From Lutibacter agarilyticus (lineage in GTDB: Bacteria; Bacteroidota; Bacteroidia; Flavobacteriales; Flavobacteriaceae): a DNA stretch of 64,000 bases. How positions within the stretch are numbered: the first letter of the stretch is position 1; every line of letters starts with the position of its first letter. The position numbers were made by a program, and so were the translations under genes. The stretch covers positions 310,001 through 374,000 of the forward strand of contig NZ_FZNT01000002.1 in the NCBI RefSeq assembly GCF_900188235.1. Reading direction: 5' to 3'. Of this stretch, positions 8,548 through 17,408 are shown piece by piece. A model generated the notes under the pieces. The model had not been told where the DNA came from. It saw only the letters and a list, made by a program, of their open reading frames with translations, and searched no databases.

Positions 8548-9819
8548 TTACAAGTCAAATCCAATATCTGTTCTAAAATTCATGCCGTTAAAGCATATTT
8601 TCTCAATGCTTTTGTACGATGTTTTTAAAGCATCTTTAAAATCGCTTCCGTAAGAAGTTACAGCAATTACTCTACCTCCATTGGTTACTAATTTACCATC
8701 AACAATTTTGGTTCCTGCATGAAACGGAATTGAATTTTCAACCGTGTTTACACCTAAAATTTCTTTTCCATTTTCATACGCTTCAGGATATCCACCTGAA
8801 ACTAATACAACGGTACAAGCGCTTTGATTTTTAATTTCAATGGTTTTAGTGTGTAATTCTTTATTTCCTGTTGCAATTAACAATTCTAAAAAATCACTTT
8901 CAATCAATGGAATTACAACTTCGGTTTCAGGATCTCCCATTCGGCAATTGTATTCAATTACTTTAATTTCACCTTTTACAAGAATTAAACCTATAAAAAC
9001 AAAACCAACATAAGAAATATTATCTTTTTGAAATCCATCAATAGTCGGTTTAATAACCAATTCATCAATTTGTTTCATTAATTCATCAGTAGCAAAAGGT
9101 ACTGGTGAAACAGCTCCCATACCACCTGTATTTAACCCTTTATCGCCTTCACCAATACGTTTGTAATCTTTGGCGCTTGGCAAGGTTACATAGCTTTTAC
9201 CATCGGTTAAAACAAAGCAGCTAAGCTCAATACCATCTAAAAATTCTTCAATAACAACTTTACTACTCGCTGCACCAAATTTTTCATTGGCCAACATGTC
9301 TTTTAACTCATCTTTAGCCTCTTGTAAATCGTTTAAAATTACCACACCTTTACCTGCAGCTAAACCATCAGCTTTTAAAACATAAGGAGCATCTAAAGTT
9401 TCTAAGAATTTATACCCTTCTTCTAAATTTTCGGTAGTAAAACTTTCGTACGCTGCCGTTGGAATGTTATGACGGTACATAAATTCTTTGGCAAATTCTT
9501 TACTTCCTTCTAATTGTGCCGCATATTTTTCTGGTCCAATAACAGGTACATTTTTCAGTTCATCATCCTTCAAAAAGAAATCATGAACACCTTTCACTAA
9601 AGGATCTTCAGGCCCAACAATTACCAATTCTATATTATTTTCAATAACCGCTTTTTTTACGGCCTCAAAATCTGTTTGACTGATTTCTAAATTGGTTCCT
9701 ACCTCTTTTGTTCCCGCATTACCTGGTGCAATAAAAAGTTCATCTAATAAATCACTTTGTGCTATTTTCCAAGCCATTGCGTGTTCTCTTCCTCCTGATC
9801 CTAAAATTAATACATTCAT
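8548..9819 (-). CDS. purD: phosphoribosylamine--glycine ligase
   Basis: A 423-residue ATP-grasp enzyme making glycinamide ribonucleotide, the second step of purine synthesis. It begins MNVLILGSGGREHAMAWK, the typical GAR synthetase start. It has VLKADGLAAGKGV for ATP binding, GLNTGGMGAVSPVPF and EYNCRMGDPETEVV, the metal and substrate motifs. Length matches the family (about 420-430). It lies 18 bases after the sugar transferase gene and its stop codon abuts the glycosyltransferase frame, so all four genes from 12127 downward look like one operon. Confidence 0.97.
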   Translation of the reverse strand: MNVLILGSGGREHAMAWKIAQSDLLDELFIAPGNAGTKEVGTNLEISQTDFEAVKKAVIENNIELVIVGPEDPLVKGVHDFFLKDDELKNVPVIGPEKYAAQLEGSKEFAKEFMYRHNIPTAAYESFTTENLEEGYKFLETLDAPYVLKADGLAAGKGVVILNDLQEAKDELKDMLANEKFGAASSKVVIEEFLDGIELSCFVLTDGKSYVTLPSAKDYKRIGEGDKGLNTGGMGAVSPVPFATDELMKQIDELVIKPTIDGFQKDNISYVGFVFIGLILVKGEIKVIEYNCRMGDPETEVVIPLIESDFLELLIATGNKELHTKTIEIKNQSACTVVLVSGGYPEAYENGKEILGVNTVENSIPFHAGTKIVDGKLVTNGGRVIAVTSYGSDFKDALKTSYKSIEKICFNGMNFRTDIGFDL

Positions 9820-9837
9820 AATTGTGTGTTGTGTTAT

Positions 9838-10434
9838 CTATCTTCCTTTTCCTTGAAATACAATAACTATTGTATTCAAAATTACTTTAATATCTGTCCA
9901 AAAACTTAGATTATCTAAATAAACCAAATCGTATCTGGCACGTTTTAACATTTGCTCTAAATTATCAGCATAGCCATATTTTATTTGACCCAATGATGTA
10001 ATTCCAGGCTTTAACAAAAGCATTTTTTTATATTTTGGAAGTTCTGAAATTATTTCATCCAAAAATAATTGTCGCTCAGGTCTAGGCCCCACAATACTCA
10101 TTTCTCCTCCTAAAACATTCACAAATTGTGGAATTTCATCAATTCTATATTTGCGCATAAATTTACCAAATTTTGTAATACGATTTGCTTCGTCTATTGA
10201 TAATAATGGATCATTTACGGGCGCACTTCCTTTCATACTTTTAAACTTATAAATATAAAATGGTTGACCGTTTTTGCCAATTCTTTTTTGTTTAAAAAAC
10301 AAATGTTCTCTAGATTCTAAAAAAATAATAAGAGCCACCAGTGGTGTAAGCCAAGTTAAAATTGTAATAACTACAACTAATGAAAAACTTATATCGAATA
10401 TTCTTTTGGGAAATATGTAGCGCCTTTTGTGCAA
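9838..10434 (-). CDS. undecaprenyl-phosphate sugar-1-phosphate transferase (bacterial sugar transferase)
   Basis: A 198-residue monotopic phosphoglycosyl transferase (PF02397). An N-terminal hydrophobic segment (about 13-37) is followed by LFFKQKRIGKNGQPFYIYKF, then KYRIDEIPQFVNVLGGEMS (catalytic Asp-Glu pair) and IVGPRPERQLF. It moves a sugar phosphate from a UDP-sugar to undecaprenyl phosphate, starting a repeat unit for capsule, O-antigen or glycoprotein. The only usable start is TTG at 10434, since an in-frame TAG lies just upstream; this is four bases past the stop of the preceding gene. No Wzx/Wzy genes are nearby. Confidence 0.92.
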   Translation of the reverse strand: MHKRRYIFPKRIFDISFSLVVVITILTWLTPLVALIIFLESREHLFFKQKRIGKNGQPFYIYKFKSMKGSAPVNDPLLSIDEANRITKFGKFMRKYRIDEIPQFVNVLGGEMSIVGPRPERQLFLDEIISELPKYKKMLLLKPGITSLGQIKYGYADNLEQMLKRARYDLVYLDNLSFWTDIKVILNTIVIVFQGKGR

Positions 10435-10438
10435 CGAA

Positions 10439-12127
10439 TTAAAATATTTGTTCTAAAATTTTATTTGTAATTACATAGGTTGGCAAAACACCTGTGGTTC
10501 CTAGGCCTCCAGAGGCTAGCGTACTACCCGTTTCTAATGGATTATCAGAAGCGTAATATGCATAGCGAACCTTAACTTTACTTGAAATATTTCCTCTAAT
10601 TTTTGATGCAGCCTGAATTGCTTTTTGGTAATGAGCCCCTTCCATTTCTAAGCCTGTAACTTTCCAAGTAGAATCATGGAAGAATTTTAAAATGTCTTTA
10701 TTTTGAAGGGAAGTTCCTAAAACAGTAACCATAGCTCCTGTATAAACACCAACTCCACAACCTTCAAATCCTTTCTTTTTTAGCTGATTTTTAAATGGAT
10801 AATTATCGGCAGTTCCTTCAAAAATATGAGATGACGGAATCATAATATCTCCTTTTCCTCCTTCTAAAATACCAGCTTTCCCCATAATAGAAACAGATTC
10901 AACATTTAAATGGTGTTTTTTACCTTTCGCACAAATGTATGGCTTGAGCAACTCATCCATTGTTTCATAAGCTTGCTCTCCAAACGCATAATCCATTACA
11001 ATTATTACAGGTTTTTCCTCGTGCTCTGCACTATGTTCTATTGTATATTGCGTTTTGCTAATATCAATTTTATCAGTATCAATTATTTGAACATTAATAT
11101 TTGTTCCAGAAGTATCCTTAATATAGATTAAACCATTTTTAGAGGCATATTCCTTTACTTGTTTTCGTAAATCTTCATTATCGTCTTTACTTAACAATTC
11201 AAATAACGAAATGGTATCATTATCAACTATTTGATTTGGCAATACCAATGGCGCGTAAATAGAATTCATAACACTGTGCATATTGGCACTAATAATGTGA
11301 ATAGGGCGCTCTAGTAAATTATTTTCATATAAGGCATCCTTTATACTATTTGCCCACATTTCACCATAAATATGATGTCCAATGCGCTCGCGTAATACGG
11401 GGCTAAATGTAATAGTTCGTTTTAAATTATGCACTTTTTCTTGAATGGCTAAATGTCCTAACCAATAAATAACTTGAAAAAAACGGTCTTCATTATTTTT
11501 TTCTGAAAGCTCTAAATGTACGGCTTGAGTTTCAGCAAATGTTCTACCTAAAATGCTTGCCATATGCGCCAACATAATATCGCGCTCATCTTTAGACAAT
11601 TTTTTATTGTGAAGTACAACCTCTTCTAACTTTTTCCACTCTCTTATGGTTGCTGTTTCTTCGTTGATTAAAACTTTATCAGCAATTTTGTGAGACTCTA
11701 TAAACAGAAAAGTTAAATGCGTAAGAATATCGTAAATTTCAGATCTTCCTCTGGTAACTTCAATATTCATTTGATCTTTATCTATTCTGAAACAATTTCT
11801 TCTTCGTTTTGGAGGAACAATTGCTTTAAAATGCGAATTTGAATAACCTTCATCGGCAGTTAAATTTACAAACCTACATTCTTCAATTCCAAAAGGAAGT
11901 CTTTCAACCACATAAATAAGTCCGTTTAATTCTACTTTTTCCTCCGCAATTGACCCATAAATTTCAGGTCGAAGTAATAACAACGATTGTCTTAAAGCAT
12001 CTCCAGAAATTCCCATTGGCTTGTAAAAACCACGTGTAAATAAATGGCGCATTGAGATGTACAAACGTTCAATGGCGCTCGATGATTCTTGAGCTCTGGT
12101 TCTATTTAATATTTTTGTGTGCTGCAT
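10439..12127 (-). CDS. uncharacterised protein with nucleoside-phosphorylase-like C-terminal domain (DUF6909-type)
   Basis: A 562-residue protein with no signal peptide. The first 360 residues match nothing I can name with function. The last 190 resemble the nucleoside phosphorylase / AMP nucleosidase fold: GDIMIPSSHIFEGTADNYPF, GAMVTVLGTSLQNKD, GLEMEGAHYQKAIQA (the EMEGA motif binds ribose in that superfamily) and VRYAYYASDNPLETG. From memory this is the Bacteroidota family DUF6909. A nucleoside or nucleotide substrate is inferred. It is first in the operon with the sugar transferase, purD and glycosyltransferase, and has a good promoter just upstream. Confidence 0.75.
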   Translation of the reverse strand: MQHTKILNRTRAQESSSAIERLYISMRHLFTRGFYKPMGISGDALRQSLLLLRPEIYGSIAEEKVELNGLIYVVERLPFGIEECRFVNLTADEGYSNSHFKAIVPPKRRRNCFRIDKDQMNIEVTRGRSEIYDILTHLTFLFIESHKIADKVLINEETATIREWKKLEEVVLHNKKLSKDERDIMLAHMASILGRTFAETQAVHLELSEKNNEDRFFQVIYWLGHLAIQEKVHNLKRTITFSPVLRERIGHHIYGEMWANSIKDALYENNLLERPIHIISANMHSVMNSIYAPLVLPNQIVDNDTISLFELLSKDDNEDLRKQVKEYASKNGLIYIKDTSGTNINVQIIDTDKIDISKTQYTIEHSAEHEEKPVIIVMDYAFGEQAYETMDELLKPYICAKGKKHHLNVESVSIMGKAGILEGGKGDIMIPSSHIFEGTADNYPFKNQLKKKGFEGCGVGVYTGAMVTVLGTSLQNKDILKFFHDSTWKVTGLEMEGAHYQKAIQAASKIRGNISSKVKVRYAYYASDNPLETGSTLASGGLGTTGVLPTYVITNKILEQIF

Positions 12128-12144
12128 ATTCTAAATTTGGAGTT

Positions 12145-12171
12145 CAAAGGTACGTATATATTGTTGAACAA
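12145..12171 (-). promoter_or_regulatory. promoter of the DUF6909-purD-glycosyltransferase operon
   Basis: On the minus strand a -7 box TACCTTTG reads 12152 to 12145, 17 bases before the ATG at 12127, with a TTG at 12171-12169 as a possible -33 element. The palindrome ATTGTTGAACAAT covers the spacer edge (12160-12172). Confidence 0.55.
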
Positions 12172-12188
12172 TAAATTACCAACTTCTT

Positions 12189-13826
12189 TTAGTTTTTTAA
12201 AATCTTTTGATAGTTTGAAGTATTATTTAAAAGTGAAACGGCTTCTATAATGGTTGCATCAAAAACTACTTTTTGCTGATAAATACCTTCTTCATAATGG
12301 TATCTTTTTACAATTTCTTCAGTTAATTTCGATAAAATTTCATTTTTATTTTTATCGAATTCTTTCATTTTTTCTGAATGAATATTTTTTAACAAGGCAG
12401 CATAACTCGATGTTAAATTTCCATTTAAATTTTCCTCTTCAGCAAGTTTCGTTACTTTAACTAACTCGGCTTCTGTTTTAGTTTCAACATCTGTTTGATG
12501 CTTTGAAATGTAATTTTTTAATGAATTAAAATCTGAATCGGTTAAATTAAACTTTGAAGCCTCTGAGATGGTTTTATGTTCATAGAAATAATTGGTTGCA
12601 TAATTAAAAAAAGCATCTGAATTTAATAAAACTTTTGTTGTTTCAGTAGTTAGCGGTTTTTTAATTTCAACATCTGGTAAAATTCCACCTCCACCAAAAA
12701 CAGTTCGTCCGTTTGCTGTTTTATAAGCCTCTCTTCCTTGGTCAGAAAATTTAGGAATAGTTCCTTTATCATCGCGATTGGTATAATCTAGTTCTTGAAT
12801 ACATCTTCCGCTTGGTGTATAATATTTTGAAATGGTGATTTTTAATTGCGTACCGTACGAAAGTGGTAAGTAACGCTGTACCAATCCTTTTCCAAAAGAA
12901 CGCTCTCCAATAACCACGGCTCTATCATAATCTTGCAACGAACCTGCTAAAATCTCAGAAGCCGACGCTGAATGCCCATCAACCAAAATTGAAATAGGAA
13001 TTTCTAAATCTAACGGCTGCTCTTTTGTTTTAAATGTATCGCTCCATTTTTTTACTTTTGCTTTGGTTGTAACTACTATTTTATCTTTAGGAATAAAGAA
13101 ATTTGTGATTTTAACCGCTTCATTTAACAAACCTCCAGGATTACTTCTAACATCAATTATCAGCTTTTTCATTCCTTCGGCCTTTAAGCTTAAAAAAGCA
13201 TCCTTTACTTGTGCCGAAGCTTTTTCGTTGAATTGAGTAAATGAAATATAACCAACTTCAGCATCAATCATAGTATAAAAAGGAACCGGATTTATTTCAA
13301 TTTTTTTACGAGTAACTTCAATATTCAATAGCTTTTTTTGACGCTCAATTTGAAGATTTATGGTTGTATTTGGCAAACCATTCAACAATGCTGTGATACC
13401 TTCACCTTCAAAATCTGCCACCAACATGTCTCCAATTTTTATGATTTTATCACCAGGTTTTATTCCCGCTTTTTCAGCAGGAGAATTCTTTAAAATTTCG
13501 CGAATGGTTAACGTTTTATTTTTAAAGCGTGAAAGCGCTCCAATTCCGCCATAATTCCCTGTAGCTCTAATTCTTGAATCTTCAACCCCTTGCTCATCAT
13601 AGTAACGTGTGTAAGGATCTAAATTAGAAAGCATGTGGTTTACCGCATTATTTGTAATTTTTGCGGGATTTATTTCATCTATATAATACATATTTAACTC
13701 TTTAAAAAGAGTGGTGTAAATATCAATTTGTTTTGCTACTTCAAAAAAATCAGATTGAAACGCAGCAGAAACAGCAACAGAAATTACCACAAAAACACCT
13801 AGTATCCATTTTTTAATTTTGCTCAT
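12189..13826 (-). CDS. S41-family C-terminal processing peptidase
   Basis: A 545-residue exported protease. The N-terminal hydrophobic segment (about 7-24) is a signal peptide or anchor. A PDZ domain lies near residues 95-180 (GALSRFKNKTLTIREIL...AGIKPGDKIIKIG). The S41 domain carries the catalytic serine in DGHSASASEILAGSLQDYD and the lysine in GERSFGKGLVQ. A 150-residue C-terminal helical extension is usual for the Bacteroidota CtpA-like group. It probably trims or degrades periplasmic proteins. Its ATG lies inside the end of rnpA (14-base overlap), so the two are coupled. Confidence 0.92.
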   Translation of the reverse strand: MSKIKKWILGVFVVISVAVSAAFQSDFFEVAKQIDIYTTLFKELNMYYIDEINPAKITNNAVNHMLSNLDPYTRYYDEQGVEDSRIRATGNYGGIGALSRFKNKTLTIREILKNSPAEKAGIKPGDKIIKIGDMLVADFEGEGITALLNGLPNTTINLQIERQKKLLNIEVTRKKIEINPVPFYTMIDAEVGYISFTQFNEKASAQVKDAFLSLKAEGMKKLIIDVRSNPGGLLNEAVKITNFFIPKDKIVVTTKAKVKKWSDTFKTKEQPLDLEIPISILVDGHSASASEILAGSLQDYDRAVVIGERSFGKGLVQRYLPLSYGTQLKITISKYYTPSGRCIQELDYTNRDDKGTIPKFSDQGREAYKTANGRTVFGGGGILPDVEIKKPLTTETTKVLLNSDAFFNYATNYFYEHKTISEASKFNLTDSDFNSLKNYISKHQTDVETKTEAELVKVTKLAEEENLNGNLTSSYAALLKNIHSEKMKEFDKNKNEILSKLTEEIVKRYHYEEGIYQQKVVFDATIIEAVSLLNNTSNYQKILKN

Positions 13827-14199
13827 CTTCCTTAATTTGGTTCAGTAATTTCACACGTAATTTTTCAAAAGTCGACTCTAAACCGGTATAATTTGGTTCA
13901 TCTTTAGCCATATAAATAAACATAAATATGTATTGTTCATTTAAATTATCGGCGAAAGCATGTTTGTTTTTTCGATATACTTCGCGCATTAATCGCTTAA
14001 TTCTATTACGGTTTACAGCTAATTTTACATTACGTTTAGGAACTGAAAAACCTACTTTAATAGGAAATTCATCATTGTGTTGCACTGGTAAGTAAATCAG
14101 TTGCACAGGAAACTTTTTAACACGTTTTCCTTCAGCAAATAATTGACCAATAAAAATTTTACTCTTTAACTTTTCGTCTTTTCCTAACGTATATCTCAT
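13813..14199 (-). CDS. rnpA: ribonuclease P protein component
   Basis: A small basic protein of 128 residues that binds the RNase P RNA and helps process tRNA 5' ends. The diagnostic motif is AVNRNRIKRLMREVYRKNK near residue 58, preceded by KVGFSVPKRNVK. Two ATGs lie in tandem (14202 and 14199). I prefer 14199 because a consensus -7 box ends at 14205, leaving almost no leader and placing the predicted transcription start at the second ATG. The usual rpmH neighbour is not here. The gene overlaps the following protease gene by 14 bases. Confidence 0.95.
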   Translation of the reverse strand: MRYTLGKDEKLKSKIFIGQLFAEGKRVKKFPVQLIYLPVQHNDEFPIKVGFSVPKRNVKLAVNRNRIKRLMREVYRKNKHAFADNLNEQYIFMFIYMAKDEPNYTGLESTFEKLRVKLLNQIKEDEQN

Positions 14200-14204
14200 C
14201 ATTA

Positions 14205-14212
14205 CAAATGTA
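14205..14212 (-). promoter_or_regulatory. -7 box immediately before rnpA
   Basis: TACATTTG reads 14212 to 14205 on the minus strand, only two bases from the first ATG at 14202. If used, the rnpA transcript would have no or almost no leader. Confidence 0.55.
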
Positions 14213-14258
14213 AGGAATAAAAGATTTTAAAAAATGAATTTCAAAAGAGTTTAATTCC

Positions 14259-14266
14259 TAACTTTG
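14259..14266 (+). promoter_or_regulatory. -7 box of the acyl-CoA dehydrogenase gene
   Basis: TAACTTTG matches the TAnnTTTG consensus and lies 24 bases before the ATG at 14291. I see no clear -33 TTTG. Confidence 0.5.
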
Positions 14267-14290
14267 TTTAAAACCAAAACTATTTAACCT

Positions 14291-15469
14291 ATGTCACAAG
14301 ATTTATTTCAAGCACCAGACTACTATCACATGGACGATTTATTAAGTGAAGAACATATTTTAGTTAGAGATGCTGCAAGAGAATGGGTGAAAAAAGCTGT
14401 TTCGCCAATTATTGAAGAAGCTGCTCAACAAGCAAAATTTCCAACATCAATTATTACTGGTTTGGCTGAAATTGGGGCTTTTGGACCTTATATTCCTGAA
14501 GAATATGGCGGTGCTGGGTTGGATCAAATTTCATACGGGTTAATTATGCAAGAAATTGAACGAGGTGATTCAGGTGTGCGTTCAACAGCTTCTGTGCAAT
14601 CTTCATTAGTGATGTATCCTATTTACAATTATGGTTCAGAAGCACAAAAACAAAAATATTTACCAAAATTAGCCAATGGAGAATTTGTAGGTTGTTTTGG
14701 ATTAACAGAGCCTGATTACGGTTCAAATCCGGCAGGAATGGTAACCAATATTAAAGATAAAGGTGACCATTTTTTATTGAACGGTGCCAAAATGTGGATT
14801 TCAAATGCCCCTTTTGCCGATATTGCTATTGTATGGGCTAAAAATGAAGAAGGACGAATAAAAGGCGTAATTGTTGAACGTGGTATGGAAGGTTTTTCAA
14901 CTCCAGAAACACATAATAAATGGAGCTTAAGAGCTTCAGCCACTGGTGAATTAATTTTTGAAAATGTGAAAATTCCGAAGGAAAATATTTTACCTAATAA
15001 AGATGGTTTGGGCGCTCCACTTGGCTGCTTAGATTCTGCACGTTATGGAATTGCTTGGGGAGCAATTGGAGCGGCAATGGATTGTTATGATACTGCTTTG
15101 CGCTATGCTAAACAACGCATTCAGTTTGATAAACCTATTGCAGGAACTCAATTACAACAAAAAAAATTAGCTGAAATGATTACTGAAATTACTAAAGCGC
15201 AATTATTAACTTGGCGTTTAGGAGTTTTAAAAAATGAAGGAAGAGCTACAACGGCGCAAATATCTATGGCAAAACGAAATAATGTAGATATGGCTTTAAA
15301 AATAGCCCGAGAAGCACGACAGGTTTTAGGTGCTATGGGAATTACTGGAGAATATGCTATTATGCGCCATATGATGAATTTAGAAAGTGTGATTACGTAT
15401 GAAGGAACACACGATATTCATTTGCTTATTACAGGAATGGACATTACAGGAATTCCGGCTTTTAAGTAG
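14291..15469 (+). CDS. acyl-CoA dehydrogenase, glutaryl-CoA dehydrogenase-like
   Basis: A 392-residue FAD flavoprotein. It has the FAD-binding stretch CFGLTEPDYGSNPAGMVT, the substrate-side loop MWISNAPFADIAIVWAK, and RIQFDKPIAGTQLQQKKLAEM. The catalytic base Glu sits in ESVITYEGTHDIHLLITG, and the GTHDIH ending is characteristic of glutaryl-CoA dehydrogenases. That enzyme turns glutaryl-CoA to crotonyl-CoA with loss of CO2, in lysine and tryptophan breakdown. A short- or branched-chain acyl-CoA substrate is possible. It is a single gene with a strong terminator. Confidence 0.88.
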   Translation: MSQDLFQAPDYYHMDDLLSEEHILVRDAAREWVKKAVSPIIEEAAQQAKFPTSIITGLAEIGAFGPYIPEEYGGAGLDQISYGLIMQEIERGDSGVRSTASVQSSLVMYPIYNYGSEAQKQKYLPKLANGEFVGCFGLTEPDYGSNPAGMVTNIKDKGDHFLLNGAKMWISNAPFADIAIVWAKNEEGRIKGVIVERGMEGFSTPETHNKWSLRASATGELIFENVKIPKENILPNKDGLGAPLGCLDSARYGIAWGAIGAAMDCYDTALRYAKQRIQFDKPIAGTQLQQKKLAEMITEITKAQLLTWRLGVLKNEGRATTAQISMAKRNNVDMALKIAREARQVLGAMGITGEYAIMRHMMNLESVITYEGTHDIHLLITGMDITGIPAFK

Positions 15470-15480
15470 CTTTTATACAT

Positions 15481-15521
15481 AAAAAAAGGGCGTCTAAAAA
15501 TAAATTTAGACGCCCTTTTTT
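15481..15521. terminator. bidirectional rho-independent terminator
   Basis: The arms (15481-15498 and 15505-15521) pair over AAAAAAGGGCGTCTAAA / TTTAGACGCCCTTTTTT around a six-base loop, with A- and T-runs on the outer sides. It separates the convergent acyl-CoA dehydrogenase and glmS genes and can end both transcripts. Confidence 0.9.
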
Positions 15522-15541
15522 AGTGTGTTTTTATAAAATTA

Positions 15542-17395
15542 TTACTCCACCGTAACAGATTTTGCTAAGTTTCTTGGCTGATCTACATTACAACCTCTCA
15601 TTACTGCAATATAGTAAGACAATAATTGTAAAGGAATTGTAGTTAATAAAGGTGTAAATGGCTCTAAAGTATCAGGAATTTCAATTACGTGATCTGCAAT
15701 AGCTTTAACTTGCGTATCTCCTTTAGTTACAATAGCTATTATTTTTCCTTTTCTAGATTTTATTTCTTGAATATTACTTACAACCTTTTCATAATGACCT
15801 TTTTTAGTAGCTATTACAACTACTGGCATAGATTCATCAATTAAGGCAATAGGCCCGTGTTTCATTTCCGCTGCAGGATAACCTTCCGCATGAATGTATG
15901 AGATTTCTTTTAACTTTAAAGCACCTTCTAAAGCTACTGGAAAATTATAACCTCTACCTAAATACAAACAATTTGGAGCATCTTTATAGATTGCTGCAAT
16001 TTTTTCAACCTCCTTATCAATTTTCAATAATTCTTCAACTTTAGAAGGAATTATACTCATTTCTTGAATATAATTATGATAATCAGATATTGATATTTCT
16101 CCTTTTAGATGCCCTAATTTTAAAGCAATTAATGAAAGTACTGTAATTTGAGTTGTAAATGCTTTTGTTGAAGCTACTCCAATTTCTGGACCGGCATGTG
16201 TATAAGCACCTGAATCTGTTTCTCTTGCAATAGAAGAACCAACTACATTACAAATTCCAAAAACAAAAGCACCTTTAGATCTTGCCAATTTAATAGCCGC
16301 CAATGTATCTGCTGTTTCACCTGATTGTGAAATAGCAATTACAATATCATCTTTATTAATTACAGGATTTCTATACCTAAATTCAGAAGCATATTCAACT
16401 TCAACAGGTATTCTAGCTAAATCTTCAAATAAGTATTCTCCAACCAAACCTGCATGCCAAGATGTTCCGCAAGCTACAATTACAATTCTTTTTGAATTTA
16501 AAAATTTGGTAATGTTGTTATCAACACTTCCCATTTTAATAATATCCTGATCTGGCAACAATCTACCTCTATAAGTATCTACAATAGCATCAGGTTGTTC
16601 ATGAATTTCTTTGAGCATAAAATGGTCAAAACCACCTTTTTCAATTTGATCTAAATTCAATTGTAACTCTTGAATATCTGGAGCAACAACTGCATTTCCA
16701 TGAATTTTTCGAACTCTAATTTCTTTATTTAGTTTAATAATCGCTAATTCTTCGTCATCTAAATAAATAGCATCTTTTGTATATTCAATAAATGGTGAAG
16801 CGTCTGAAGCTATAAAAAACTCTTTATTATCATCTCCAATTCCAATAGCAATAGGGCTTCCAAGTCGTGCAACAATTATTTCATCAGGTTTACTTCTATC
16901 AAAAACAGCAATTGCATAAGCACCAACAACACTTCTTAAAGCTATTTGTACAGCGTACCCTAATTTGCATTTATTTGTCTTTTTTACTTCTTCAATTAAA
17001 TTAATTAATACTTCTGTATCAGTATCGCTTTCAAAAGTATAACCTCTTTTAATTAATTCTTTTTTAAGGGTGTCGTAATTTTCAATAATACCATTATGTA
17101 CAACCACTAAATTACCACTATTTGAGACGTGTGGATGTGAATTTACGTCATTTGGTACTCCGTGTGTTGCCCAACGGGTGTGTCCTATACCTAAAGTTCC
17201 TTTGGTATTATTTTTTTCGGAAATTTCTCTTAAGTCTGCTACTTTACCTTTAGTTTTATATAAACCTCCTTCATTAATTTCATTAGCTAAAACAATTCCG
17301 GCACTATCATACCCTCTATATTCTAAGCGTTGTAAACCGTTAATAACAATAGGGTAAGCTTCTCTAAAGCCTAAATAACCTACAATTCCACACAT
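15542..17395 (-). CDS. glmS: glutamine--fructose-6-phosphate aminotransferase (isomerizing)
   Basis: A 617-residue enzyme making glucosamine-6-phosphate for peptidoglycan and LPS. Cys2 in MCGIVGYLG is the glutamine-hydrolysing nucleophile, with HTRWATHG and HNGIIENYD in the amidotransferase domain (1-240). The two SIS domains have ACGTSWHAG, AISQSGETADTLAA and AEMKHGPIALID. The C-terminus ends NLAKSVTVE, as in the family. It lies 13 bases after the DUF4270 gene, last in a three-gene operon. I see no glmS ribozyme in the short upstream gap. Confidence 0.98.
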   Translation of the reverse strand: MCGIVGYLGFREAYPIVINGLQRLEYRGYDSAGIVLANEINEGGLYKTKGKVADLREISEKNNTKGTLGIGHTRWATHGVPNDVNSHPHVSNSGNLVVVHNGIIENYDTLKKELIKRGYTFESDTDTEVLINLIEEVKKTNKCKLGYAVQIALRSVVGAYAIAVFDRSKPDEIIVARLGSPIAIGIGDDNKEFFIASDASPFIEYTKDAIYLDDEELAIIKLNKEIRVRKIHGNAVVAPDIQELQLNLDQIEKGGFDHFMLKEIHEQPDAIVDTYRGRLLPDQDIIKMGSVDNNITKFLNSKRIVIVACGTSWHAGLVGEYLFEDLARIPVEVEYASEFRYRNPVINKDDIVIAISQSGETADTLAAIKLARSKGAFVFGICNVVGSSIARETDSGAYTHAGPEIGVASTKAFTTQITVLSLIALKLGHLKGEISISDYHNYIQEMSIIPSKVEELLKIDKEVEKIAAIYKDAPNCLYLGRGYNFPVALEGALKLKEISYIHAEGYPAAEMKHGPIALIDESMPVVVIATKKGHYEKVVSNIQEIKSRKGKIIAIVTKGDTQVKAIADHVIEIPDTLEPFTPLLTTIPLQLLSYYIAVMRGCNVDQPRNLAKSVTVE

Positions 17396-17408
17396 AGCAT
17401 TTTAATTT

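Noticed and set aside
8548-9819. purD and the following glycosyltransferase as one frameshifted or broken gene
   Set aside because: Both proteins are complete and match separate families; PurD ends at its normal GFDL end, so the TAA is a real stop and not a nonsense mutation.
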